Positions 49,840 through 57,816 of a stretch of DNA of 64,000 nt are shown here, piece after piece; position 1 is the stretch's first letter, and each line of letters begins with the position of its first letter. The notes beneath the pieces are model-generated. The model did no database searches and had not been told where the DNA came from. It worked only from the letters and a program-made list of their open reading frames with translations. The stretch lies in contig NZ_ATXT01000013.1 of the NCBI RefSeq assembly GCF_000421825.1, positions 124,001 to 188,000 of the forward strand, given 5' to 3'. The DNA comes from Humibacter albus DSM 18994. GTDB lineage: Bacteria; Actinomycetota; Actinomycetes; Actinomycetales; Microbacteriaceae. Position numbers and translations under genes: made by a program.

Positions 49840-50109
49840 TCAGTGGGCTCTGATCCCCTCGGCACCCCAGTTCGGCCGGCAACTCTCCTCGGCGGTGGGC
49901 TCGCTCGCCCCGCTGTCGAACCGGTAGCGAGCGAACCATCCGTCGTGCGTCTGCCGCGACTGCGCCAGGTGGTAGGTGACCACCGAGGCTCCCAGCGGTG
50001 TGGACACCGGCAGGTGCAGGTCGTCTTCGACGCGGCCGTCGACCAGCCGACGGGACTCCGCTCGACCCGCGAGCGGCCCGTCGGCGAACTGCGCGGTGTA
50101 GTCGGTCAC
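49840..50109 (-). CDS. Hypothetical 89-residue protein
   Basis: I do not recognise this 89-residue protein. It shows a beta-strand pattern (TPLGASVVTYHLAQS and DGWFARYRFDSG) with an N-end MTDYTAQFADGPLAGR that is common in small actinobacterial proteins of unknown role. Its start overlaps the stop of the DUF2795 gene (ATGA at 50106-50109), which supports it as real. It ends 13 bases from the convergent P450 gene. Confidence 0.6.
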   Translation of the reverse strand: MTDYTAQFADGPLAGRAESRRLVDGRVEDDLHLPVSTPLGASVVTYHLAQSRQTHDGWFARYRFDSGASEPTAEESCRPNWGAEGIRAH

Positions 50110-50297
50110 CCCGCCACGGCCTCGCTCACCGCGGTCGGGCCGTCGTAGTCGCGGTCCGGGATGCCTCGCAGCGCGTCGAGCACGTTGTCATCGGCTCCCG
50201 ACTCCTGCGCGCGTGACACGATCTCGTCCTTGGACGCCGGATAGTCGATACGGCCCAGGAACTTCTGCACCTGGATCGGATTCGGGGTGTCGTTCAT
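50106..50297 (-). CDS. DUF2795 family small protein
   Basis: The 63-residue product reads IQVQKFLGRIDYPASKDEIV in its first half and then DDNVLDALRGIPDRDYDGPT, the pattern of DUF2795 proteins, which are small helical proteins of unknown function in actinobacteria. AGGAATGGAAG stands before ATG 50297. The first 110 bases overlap the end of the glycosyltransferase gene in another frame on the same strand. Confidence 0.75.
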   Translation of the reverse strand: MNDTPNPIQVQKFLGRIDYPASKDEIVSRAQESGADDNVLDALRGIPDRDYDGPTAVSEAVAG

Positions 50298-51216
50298 CTT
50301 CCATTCCTTTCTTCATGGGGCCGGCCTTCAGCCGGCTGGGCTCTCTTGTCTCCGGTTGGTCGCGGGCGACGGCAGCCGCCTCCACCTCGCGGTCGGGCAG
50401 CGTCGTGGGCAGCTCGAGATGCACAGCACCGCTGGGCAGGATGCCTGCGCCACCGAAGCGCTCCATCACACGCCACTGCGCCAGCACGTCCTCTCCGACG
50501 TGCACGGCGGGGAGGTCGCGCCAGAAGGTGAAGCCGCCGACGGCGAGCAGTGAGGAGCGGCGGTAGAGCACGCAACCGCCGACCCACGCGACCTTGTAGG
50601 CGCGCCATTCGCCGGCATCCAGGCCCTGACCGGCGGCGAGGTGGGCGAGGTTCGCGGCGTTGTGCAGGCGATGCCGGTCGAACGCCGTGGACTGGCTGTC
50701 CAGGCGTTCCGGCTTCACCTCGCCGAGCCACGGCTCGTAGACCGATTCCTCGTCTGGTCGGTGGTCGCCGAGGTAGGACAGGCCCTGCACGGCCATTCCG
50801 ACGAAGCCGCAGTCGAGGCGGTCGAGTGCGACACCCATGCGCTGCATGCTCCCGGGCTCGAGCCAGACGTCGTCGTCGAGGTACAGCACCTGGTCGTGAC
50901 CGGCCTGCTCGAGCAGGAACTGCCGCTGCTCGGCCATGCCGCGCGGCGGGACGTGCCGGAGCACGCGGGCGCGGCGACCCTGTGCCCGCAGCACGCGCAG
51001 CATGGCGGCGACGCTCGGGTCTTCGGCCACGGGCGCATCGGACTGGTCGCTCACCACGACGTCGAACGCGGGGTCGTCCTGCCCCGCCAGGCCGGCCAGG
51101 GTGACGGCGAGAGCAGAGGGGCGATCACGGGTCGGAATGAGCACATCCACGCGTGCGGCGGGCGTCGCGGCGGGCTTCGCCCAGTCGGCGGCGGTGCGCC
51201 GGCTCATCGTGTTCAT
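50188..51216 (-). CDS. Family 2 glycosyltransferase
   Basis: A 342-residue GT-A fold transferase. It starts with RVDVLIPTRDRPSALAVTLA, and the metal-binding triad is in QVLYLDDDVWLEPG (Asp-Asp-Asp near residue 125); GWVGGCVLYRRSSLLAVGGF-like and HVGEDVLAQWRV segments complete the acceptor side. It adds a sugar to a growing glycan in the cytoplasm. ATG 51216 overlaps the HldE stop. The last 36 residues or so are polar, lie over the DUF2795 gene and look like a non-conserved extension, so the original stop may have been lost. Confidence 0.8.
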   Translation of the reverse strand: MNTMSRRTAADWAKPAATPAARVDVLIPTRDRPSALAVTLAGLAGQDDPAFDVVVSDQSDAPVAEDPSVAAMLRVLRAQGRRARVLRHVPPRGMAEQRQFLLEQAGHDQVLYLDDDVWLEPGSMQRMGVALDRLDCGFVGMAVQGLSYLGDHRPDEESVYEPWLGEVKPERLDSQSTAFDRHRLHNAANLAHLAAGQGLDAGEWRAYKVAWVGGCVLYRRSSLLAVGGFTFWRDLPAVHVGEDVLAQWRVMERFGGAGILPSGAVHLELPTTLPDREVEAAAVARDQPETREPSRLKAGPMKKGMEDERHPESDPGAEVPGPYRLSGVQGRDRVTRAGVGSR

Positions 51217-52673
51217 GCCACACCAGTCCGGATGCGCTCCACGATCCCGGAGGTGGAGTGGTCGGGAACATAGTCGGTGAGCACGATCTCGCCGCCGTAG
51301 GCCTCCACTGCGGCCGCCTCCTCGAGCATCTCCGCCGTGTAATCGCCGCCCTTCACATAGACGTCGGGACGCAACGCGCCGATCAGTCCGATCGGCGTCG
51401 GGTCGGTGAACACTGTCACGTAATCGACGCACTCCAGCGCCGCAAGCACGTCCGCCCGGTCACGGGACGAGTTGACGGGTCGGTCGGGGCCCTTCAGCCT
51501 GCGTACGGTCTCGTCGTCGTTCACGGCGACGATGAGCACGTCGCCGAGGTCCTTGGCCTGGCGCAGATACGTGGTGTGTCCGCGGTGAAGCACGTCGAAG
51601 CATCCGTTCGTGAAGACGACGCGGTCTCCCCGTGCGCGGTGCTGCTGCACGCGCTGCTGCAGCTCGCCCGCCGAGAGCGTCGTGCCGTGGACCCCGTCGA
51701 CGCGTGCCACGAGGTCGTCGAGGGAGCACACCGCGGTTCCGGGCCGGTGCACCACGATGTCCGCAGCGACCTGGGCGGCGTCCATCGCGTCGGGGAGCGA
51801 GGCGCCCGACGCCCGGGCGGCGGTCAGAACGGCCACGAACGTGTCGCCCGCCCCGCTCGCGTTCTTCTCCGCGACGCGGTGCGCGTGCGTGCGGTGCCCC
51901 TGCGGGCCCGGCCGCTGCGGTCCCAGAAGGAGCGCGCCGTCGTGGTCCAGCGTCACGATGAGCGAGCTCGCCCCCGTGCGCTCCAGCAGGTCGGTCGAGC
52001 GTTGAGTGAATACCGCGGCACGGTCGTCGGCGTCGCCGTCCAGCGGGTCGATCCCGAGCGCGGCGGCGGCCTCCGAGGCGTTGGGCGTGACGATGTCGGG
52101 CCGGATGCCACGCCATCGCGTCGCGTCGTGCGCGTCCACGACCACGAGTGGCGCGGCGGGACGAAGGCGTTCCGCCGCGATGGCCATGGTGGACGAGCCG
52201 TAGTCGCCGATCAGCACGGCGTCGGCCTCGATCCCGTCGGCTCTCTCGATCAGCCGGTCGACGGCGTCCGCGGGCGCGGGAGTGGGCGCGTCGTCGAGTC
52301 GCAGCAGAACCTGCTCACCGCAGACCACACGGTGTTTGACCGGTGTCGGCACGGCGTCACTCTCGACGATTCCCTGCGTGCCGACACCGGCGTCCTTCAG
52401 GCAGCGCAGCAAGGTCTGCCCCGCACGGTCCGTTCCCACGATGCCGAAGCAGACGGTGCGTGCGCCGAGCGCGGCCAGGTTCACCGCCGCGTTGGCGGCG
52501 CCCCCGGGTGCCTCCCGCCGCGTGCGCACCTCGACCACGGGTGCCGGAGCTTCCCTGGCGAGCCTGCTCGCCTCGCCGTACGACCAGACGTCGAGCAGAA
52601 GATCTCCGAACACCGCGATCGTCGGCTTGCGCTCGCCGATGCCGCGCACCACCCGCGCTGCCGCCTCGCTCAC
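51213..52673 (-). CDS. hldE: Bifunctional heptose-7-phosphate kinase / heptose-1-phosphate adenylyltransferase
   Basis: A 486-residue two-domain HldE protein. The first 330 residues form a ribokinase-type kinase with VFGDLLLDVWSYGEASRLA, APGGAANAAVNLAALGA and the active-site NASGAGDTFVAVL. The last 140 form a nucleotidyltransferase with VFTNGCFDVLHRGHTTYLRQ, whose His-x-x-His-type site binds ATP, and PDVYVKGGDYTAEML. In Gram-negatives HldE makes ADP-heptose for LPS. Here GmhA, GmhB and heptosyltransferase-like genes lie nearby, so the full ADP-heptose route is likely. GTG 52673 overlaps the stop of the aldehyde dehydrogenase gene. Confidence 0.9.
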   Translation of the reverse strand: MSEAAARVVRGIGERKPTIAVFGDLLLDVWSYGEASRLAREAPAPVVEVRTRREAPGGAANAAVNLAALGARTVCFGIVGTDRAGQTLLRCLKDAGVGTQGIVESDAVPTPVKHRVVCGEQVLLRLDDAPTPAPADAVDRLIERADGIEADAVLIGDYGSSTMAIAAERLRPAAPLVVVDAHDATRWRGIRPDIVTPNASEAAAALGIDPLDGDADDRAAVFTQRSTDLLERTGASSLIVTLDHDGALLLGPQRPGPQGHRTHAHRVAEKNASGAGDTFVAVLTAARASGASLPDAMDAAQVAADIVVHRPGTAVCSLDDLVARVDGVHGTTLSAGELQQRVQQHRARGDRVVFTNGCFDVLHRGHTTYLRQAKDLGDVLIVAVNDDETVRRLKGPDRPVNSSRDRADVLAALECVDYVTVFTDPTPIGLIGALRPDVYVKGGDYTAEMLEEAAAVEAYGGEIVLTDYVPDHSTSGIVERIRTGVA

Positions 52674-54082
52674 CGCAGGTCCCCTTCCAAGTGCACGACC
52701 TTCACGTGGCTCATCTCGTCGAGCAGTTCGGGACCGTAGCCGAACCCGTCGCCGCTGAAGCCGCGGGGCTGCGCGGAGCCGCCGGGGGCGCCGCCGAAGA
52801 CGCCGTTCACCTTCACGGTGCCCACGTTCATGCGGTCCACGGCGGCCAGCGCGTGCGGAAGCGAGTGCGTGAGCACGGTGCACGCGAGCCCGTAACGGTC
52901 AGCGGATGCCGCGCCCAGCGCATCCTCGAAGCTCGCGCAGACCTGCACGGGTACGACGGGGCCGAAGGTCTCCTCTCGCATCACCTCCATGTCGTTCGTG
53001 CACGCGACGAGCACCGTCGCGGGATAGTACGTGCCGGCTCCCGACGGGATGGTCCCGCCGGTCAGCGCACGGGCTCCGCGCTCCAGCGCGTCTTCCACGT
53101 GCTCGTGCACGACTTCCCGCAGCCGTTCGTCCACGAGCGGAGCGAGCGAGACCGGCGCACTCTCGTGCGGTGCGTTGAGCGCGTTCGCGCGCGCGACGAG
53201 ACCGGAGAGGAAGGCGTCGGCGAGCCGTTCGCACACGTAGACGCGCTCGACCGAGGTGCACAGCTGGCCGGAGTTCGTGAACCCCCCGACGGCCGCCTGT
53301 TCGGCGGCCCATTCCGCGTCGACGTCGTCGTCGATGATGAGGGCGTCGTTCCCGCCGTTCTCGCGGATGAAGTGCACGCCGTTCTCGGCGACGATGCCGG
53401 CGATCTCGCGACCGGTGGCGGTGGATCCGACGTGCGCGACGACATCCACCCCGGCGCACCCGACCAGGTCGGCGCCCACCTGCGGCCCGCCGATCACGGT
53501 GTGGAAGACGCCATCGGGAAGCACATCGGCGAAGGCGCGGCCCAGCATCGCGCCGGTGGCGGGGCACCTTTCGCTCGGCTTGTGCAGCACGGTGTTCCCC
53601 ATCACGAGGGCGGCACCGAGCAGACCACAGGCGACTGCGACGGGATCGTTCCACGGTGTGACGGCCACGACGACCCCGCGCGGCTCCCGCCGGCCGAGGT
53701 CCAGCGAACTCGACGGGCCGTTGAGGCTCACGCCTCGATGCACCGGAGCCTGTTGCGCGTACTGCTCCAGCGTGTCGATGCCGGCCATGACGCCGGCGAG
53801 TGCCTCGGGCGTCGGGCGGCCGGTCTCGCGATGGTTCAGCTCCGCGATGTCTCGCGCGCGATCGCGCAACACTCGGGCGACGCGCTGCACGAGAGCTGCA
53901 CGTTCGGCGATCGGCACGTCATGCCACGACCTCTTCGTCGCCATGGCCCTCGCGACGGCCTCGTCGACCTGGGCGACGTTCGTGACTGGTACCGGGCGAA
54001 GCGGGGCACCGTCGTGCGGGTCCACGATCCTGATCTCGCCGCTCACCTCGGGCTCTGCGACCCAGAGCATCGGTTCTGCCAT
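52670..54082 (-). CDS. NAD(P)-dependent aldehyde dehydrogenase
   Basis: A 470-residue ALDH-superfamily enzyme with VVAVTPWNDPVAVACGLLGA (cofactor site), FIRENGGNDALI with the general-base Glu, FTNSGQLCTSVERVYV with the catalytic Cys (about residue 280), and EETFGPVVPVQ. The Glu segment reads Glu-Asn-Gly-Gly-Asn, not Glu-Leu-Gly-Gly-Lys, as in some semialdehyde-type members. It is the first gene of the minus-strand unit with hldE and the GT2 gene. It may oxidise a sugar aldehyde or make a precursor for the glycan; the substrate is unknown. Confidence 0.85.
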   Translation of the reverse strand: MAEPMLWVAEPEVSGEIRIVDPHDGAPLRPVPVTNVAQVDEAVARAMATKRSWHDVPIAERAALVQRVARVLRDRARDIAELNHRETGRPTPEALAGVMAGIDTLEQYAQQAPVHRGVSLNGPSSSLDLGRREPRGVVVAVTPWNDPVAVACGLLGAALVMGNTVLHKPSERCPATGAMLGRAFADVLPDGVFHTVIGGPQVGADLVGCAGVDVVAHVGSTATGREIAGIVAENGVHFIRENGGNDALIIDDDVDAEWAAEQAAVGGFTNSGQLCTSVERVYVCERLADAFLSGLVARANALNAPHESAPVSLAPLVDERLREVVHEHVEDALERGARALTGGTIPSGAGTYYPATVLVACTNDMEVMREETFGPVVPVQVCASFEDALGAASADRYGLACTVLTHSLPHALAAVDRMNVGTVKVNGVFGGAPGGSAQPRGFSGDGFGYGPELLDEMSHVKVVHLEGDLR

Positions 54083-54325
54083 GTTCGGCCTCCTCTCGCC
54101 TCGTCGTCTACGCCGCGTTGTTCTCGCTTTTCGCGTTCCGTCGCAGCGCCGGCTCCTGTTGCCCGTACCCAGTCGCGGGCGCGGCTACACGCGACTGACC
54201 GCAGAAATCCCGTGGGAGCGCATCCGTTTCCGCGCTCGCCCCGCAGGGAACAGGAACAGGCAAGGTCGCGAGACCGTGCGCGCGAGACACAACGACGCGC
54301 GCTGAGCCGGAAGGAGCTGCCCGAG

Positions 54326-55450
54326 ATGCCGATCGACGCGCCAGGAGACAGCATCGCGGGCGTGCGGGAGAGGCTGCCGTTCCCGCATGTCGAGCGCATC
54401 GCCGTTCTTCGCGGAGGCGGTCTCGGCGACCTCGTCTTCGCGCTGCCCGCTCTGCACGCGTTGCACGAGACGTACCCGCAAAGCGAGATCACCCTGCTGG
54501 GCGCGCCGACGCACGCGGAGCTGCTGCGAGGCCGTCCTGGTCCGCCCGATGAGGTCGTCGTCGTTCCCCCGCACGAAGGGGTGCGGCCCGGAGCCGTCGA
54601 CGAGCGCGCGACCGAATCGTTCTTCGCCGACATGCGAGCGCGCCGTTTCGACCTCGCCATTCAGCTGCACGGCGGCGGGCTGCACTCGAACCCCTTCCTT
54701 CTCCGGCTCGATGCGCGCCACACCATCGGCACGCGAACACCGGATGCCGTGGGTCTCGAACGCACGATCCCGTACGTCTACTACCAGAACGAGTTCGCCC
54801 GCGGGCTCGAGGTGGTCGCGCTGGCCGGCGCCCGGCCTGCCGCGTCGGGTCTGGAACCGGTGCTGGAGCGTGCGCAGGGCAGCGGCGAGGATGCCGTCCC
54901 TGCGCGGCCCTGCCGCGAACGCGACGAGGTGTTGGCTGTCGTGCATCCCGGCGCGACCGACCCTCGGCGCCGTTGGCCGGTCGGCGATTTCGCACGCGTG
55001 GCAGGAGGGCTGAGCCGCGCCGGGTGCACGGTGGTGCTCGTGGGCGACGCGGGCGAGCGCCGCCTGTGCGACGAGATCGTGCGGAGGGCGCGAAAGGAGC
55101 AGGGCACCGGGAGGATCACCTCCGTCGCCGGGCTTCTCGGCCTCCGCGAGCTCCTCGACCTGCTCGCCGACGCCGACGTCGTCGTCGCGAACGACAGCGG
55201 GCCGCGCCACCTGGCGCAGGCCATGGGCACGGCGACGGTCGGTGTCTTCTGGATCGGCAACCTCATCAATGCCGGACCGCTCACCCGTGAGCGGCATCGC
55301 GTGCACCTGGGCTGGACGACGCGCTGCCCCGTATGCGACGTCGACTGCACCCAGAGCGCGCCGCGCTGCGAGCACGACGTGTCGTTCGTGGCGGACGTGC
55401 CCTGGAGGGGCGTGCTGGAGAGCGCGCTCGACCTTCTCGCGGGGCGCTGA
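54326..55450 (+). CDS. Family 9 glycosyltransferase (heptosyltransferase-like)
   Basis: A 374-residue GT-B protein of the ADP-heptose transferase family. It starts with the two-step motif IAVLRGGGLGDLVFALPALH and has VVHPGATDPRRRWPVGDFA (nucleotide side), VVANDSGPRHLAQAMGTATV and VFWIGNLINAGPL. The C-end carries four cysteines (CPVCDVDC and later RCEHD), which may bind a metal. AAGGAG stands before ATG 54326; a much longer open frame upstream is not coding. It is divergent from the aldehyde dehydrogenase/hldE unit and convergent with the SDR gene, both in the heptose cluster. Confidence 0.85.
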   Translation: MPIDAPGDSIAGVRERLPFPHVERIAVLRGGGLGDLVFALPALHALHETYPQSEITLLGAPTHAELLRGRPGPPDEVVVVPPHEGVRPGAVDERATESFFADMRARRFDLAIQLHGGGLHSNPFLLRLDARHTIGTRTPDAVGLERTIPYVYYQNEFARGLEVVALAGARPAASGLEPVLERAQGSGEDAVPARPCRERDEVLAVVHPGATDPRRRWPVGDFARVAGGLSRAGCTVVLVGDAGERRLCDEIVRRARKEQGTGRITSVAGLLGLRELLDLLADADVVVANDSGPRHLAQAMGTATVGVFWIGNLINAGPLTRERHRVHLGWTTRCPVCDVDCTQSAPRCEHDVSFVADVPWRGVLESALDLLAGR

Positions 55451-55519
55451 TCGCTCGGCCCGATGGCTCAGGCCGAGCGACCAGCGTCTGCGGACGCCCT
55501 CAGGTCAGGGCGGAGTCCG
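55451..55519. terminator. Two hairpins between convergent glycosyltransferase and SDR genes
   Basis: TCGCTCGGCC (55451-55460) and GGCCGAGCGA (55471-55480) form a perfect 10-bp stem with a 10-base loop right after the GT9 stop. A second stem pairs CGGACGCCCT (55491-55500) with AGGGC and GTCCG (55507-55519), with a 3-base bulge. They probably terminate the two converging units. Confidence 0.65.
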
Positions 55520-55526
55520 CCTCGTC

Positions 55527-56222
55527 TCAGGGCCAGGATTCCTCGTACTCCTGGCACACGACGAGTTCCCGCACCTCGCATCCCTGAGGCTGGTCGAGCG
55601 CGAAGAGTACGGCCCGGGCGACGTCATCCGGCCGGTTCAGCTTGGCATCCGCCGGTGGCTTGTAGGAGTCCGGACGGTCGTCGAAGAAGTGCGTATCCAT
55701 CCCGCCCGGAATGAGCGTCGTGACGCCGACCCTTCCGCGCGTCTCGGCCGCGAGCGCCCGCGAGAAGCCGAGAACGCCGAACTTGGCGGCGCAGTACGCG
55801 GTGGCTCCTTCCGCGACGCGCAACGCGAGGGTCGACGCCACCGTGATGACGTGCCCGTGGCTGCGCTCCAGCGCGGGAAGCGCGGCGCGAACGACGCCGA
55901 CGGTGCCGAGCAGGTTCACGTCGATGACGCGCTCCCACTCCTCGGCCGGCACCTCGCTCAGGTAGCCGCACCGGTCGATGCCGGCAGCAGTGATCACGCC
56001 ATCGACATCTCCGCCCTCGTTCGCTCGGGCAACGGCGCGTTCCACGGCCTCCCGGTCCGTGACATCCACGTTCTCCCGGCGATCGCCCTCGGCGTCGTTC
56101 GGGGCGGATGCATTCGCCCGGTCGAACACGATCGGCTCGTCTCCGTTCTCCCGCAGCATCTCGGCAACGGCGCGTCCGAGCCCGGACGCGCCACCGGTGA
56201 CGATGATCCTTCTTCCTGTCAT
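55527..56222 (-). CDS. SDR oxidoreductase in the heptose cluster
   Basis: A 231-residue classical SDR with IIVTGGASGLGRAVAEML, VITAAGIDRCG in place of the usual Asn-Asn-Ala-Gly, VASTLALRVA with Ser, and YCAAKFG with Tyr and Lys. Asp after the second strand (PIVFDRAN) suggests NAD. It is the last gene of the seven-gene minus-strand heptose operon, coupled by ATGA to the PfkB kinase gene. It may modify the heptose or a related sugar, for instance by oxidising or reducing one carbon. Confidence 0.8.
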   Translation of the reverse strand: MTGRRIIVTGGASGLGRAVAEMLRENGDEPIVFDRANASAPNDAEGDRRENVDVTDREAVERAVARANEGGDVDGVITAAGIDRCGYLSEVPAEEWERVIDVNLLGTVGVVRAALPALERSHGHVITVASTLALRVAEGATAYCAAKFGVLGFSRALAAETRGRVGVTTLIPGGMDTHFFDDRPDSYKPPADAKLNRPDDVARAVLFALDQPQGCEVRELVVCQEYEESWP

Positions 56223-57208
56223 CGGATCGTGCTCCTCTCCATTGCGATCAATTCGGCCGCCCATTCCGACGTGTCGGTTGGTGCGGTGGCTGTGAATCCC
56301 TCGTCGGCGATGGAAGGCCGGCCGGTTCGGCCCTCGGCGAGCGAGCCCACCCCGCCGGCGGCGAGGAAGCGCGTAGCGGCTTCCGCGGCCGCGGTGACGG
56401 CCTCTCGAAGCGGCCGACCGGATGCCAGGGCGACGGTCAAGGCGGACGAGAACCGGTCGCCGGCGCCACAGGGATCGACGCTCTTCACCGGGGTCACCCG
56501 GTGAAGAGCGGGTTGCTCGCTCGAGACGTCGGCGACGATGACCCCGGCCTCGCCCATGGTCACGGCGACAGCGCACGCCCATTCATCGCGGAGCAGCCGC
56601 GCGGCGCTCGCCGCTGCCGCGTCACCGCGGTCGCCGATGCCGGCCGCTCGGGCGGCCTCCACGACGTTCGGCGTGGCCACGGCCACTCCGAGTACGGGGC
56701 GGCCGCCGCGCGGATGCGGGTCCCAGACCACGGGAACGTCGCCGCCGCGCCGGCCGATCTCCCGGCGCACCGCCGCATCATCGGCGAGCCCGCGACCGTA
56801 GTCGGCCACGATGATCGCGTCCGCGGCGCTGATCGCGTGCAGCATCTCCGGCGTCGAGACGGGAGGCGCGGCTTCGCCGCAGCCCTCGTCGATGCGCGCG
56901 ACGGGATGCCCGGTCGCGATCAGGCGGGTCTTCACGGGAGTGGGGGAGGGAGAAGGCGACGTGATCAGCGTGACGTCTCGCAGGCACCCGCGCACGCGTT
57001 CCGCTGCCGCATCACCACCGAGCGTCGTGACGAGCTCGACGTCGTGGCCGTCGGCCAGCAGCATCGACGCGACGAGCCCCGCCCCGCCCGCCCGCCTGAT
57101 CACGGTGTGCACATCGATGATCGGTGCGGGCGCGTCGGCGAGCAGGCGCTCCGCCGTGCCGATCACGTCCACGTCGAGCAGCGTGTCGCCGACGACGGTG
57201 ACTCTCAC
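56219..57208 (-). CDS. PfkB/ribokinase-family kinase, HldE N-domain-like
   Basis: A 329-residue sugar kinase resembling the first domain of HldE: VTVVGDTLLDVDVIGTAERL at the start, RRAGGAGLVASMLLADG, and the active-site loop SVDPCGAGDRFSSALTVAL with the catalytic Asp. No nucleotidyltransferase domain follows. It is a second heptose-kinase-like protein beside the complete HldE at 51213-52673, coupled by GTGA to gmhA and by ATGA to the SDR gene. It may phosphorylate a different position or anomer of the heptose. Confidence 0.8.
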   Translation of the reverse strand: MRVTVVGDTLLDVDVIGTAERLLADAPAPIIDVHTVIRRAGGAGLVASMLLADGHDVELVTTLGGDAAAERVRGCLRDVTLITSPSPSPTPVKTRLIATGHPVARIDEGCGEAAPPVSTPEMLHAISAADAIIVADYGRGLADDAAVRREIGRRGGDVPVVWDPHPRGGRPVLGVAVATPNVVEAARAAGIGDRGDAAAASAARLLRDEWACAVAVTMGEAGVIVADVSSEQPALHRVTPVKSVDPCGAGDRFSSALTVALASGRPLREAVTAAAEAATRFLAAGGVGSLAEGRTGRPSIADEGFTATAPTDTSEWAAELIAMERSTIR

Positions 57209-57816
57209 GGCGCCGTGCCCCAGAGCCGATCGATGGCGGAGTCGAAGACGCGGCACAGAGCGTGGATTGCCACCAGTTCGCACTCCTGCACGTGCGCGGA
57301 TGCCCCGTCGACGGTGATCACGTCGTCGACGGCAGCTGCGAGCGGGTTGGGCAGCGGGCCCGTCATGGCCCACACGAGGGCGCCGCACCAGTGCGCGGCC
57401 GCCGCCGCCGAGATGAGGTTCTCGCTCGCGCCGCTGGTCGAGAGCAGCAGCACGATGTCGCCGGGGCGGGCGTGCGCCCGCACCTGGCGTGCGAAGACCT
57501 CGTCGAAGCCGTAGTCGTTCCCGATGGCGGTGAGGCTGGAGGTCTCGGCACTCAGGGCCAGCGCGGAGAAGGCGGGTCGATCATCCTGGAACCGGCCGAC
57601 GAGTTCGGCCGTGAGGTGTTGCGCCTCGGCGGCGGAGCCCCCGTTGCCGGCGACCAGGAGCCGAGCGCCCCCGTGCAGTCGGCCGGCGAGCAGTTCGCCC
57701 CACTCACCGAGGTGCGCGGCCTGTCGGCGGAGTGCGGTCAGCGACGGTCCCAGCGTGTCGATGTGGTCGCTCGCCAGGCTCGGCACCTGCCGCGTCGGCG
57801 TCTCGATGCTCGTCAT
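57205..57816 (-). CDS. gmhA: Sedoheptulose-7-phosphate isomerase
   Basis: A 203-residue SIS-domain isomerase that makes D-glycero-D-manno-heptose 7-phosphate from sedoheptulose 7-phosphate. The GmhA pattern is clear: LLVAGNGGSAAEAQHLTAEL (residues 53-72) with the catalytic Glu, LLLSTSGASENLISAA (phosphate binding), and VQECELVAIHALC with His185. Start ATG 57816 overlaps the GT4 stop; the longer frame upstream is inside that gene. It gives the first step of the ADP-heptose route together with HldE and GmhB in this window. Confidence 0.9.
   Translation of the reverse strand: MTSIETPTRQVPSLASDHIDTLGPSLTALRRQAAHLGEWGELLAGRLHGGARLLVAGNGGSAAEAQHLTAELVGRFQDDRPAFSALALSAETSSLTAIGNDYGFDEVFARQVRAHARPGDIVLLLSTSGASENLISAAAAAHWCGALVWAMTGPLPNPLAAAVDDVITVDGASAHVQECELVAIHALCRVFDSAIDRLWGTAP

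Noticed and set aside
52343-54325. The long open stretch before the GT9 gene in the same frame
   Set aside because: It lies over the aldehyde dehydrogenase and hldE genes on the other strand and has no family features; GT9 motifs and the ribosome site begin at 54326.
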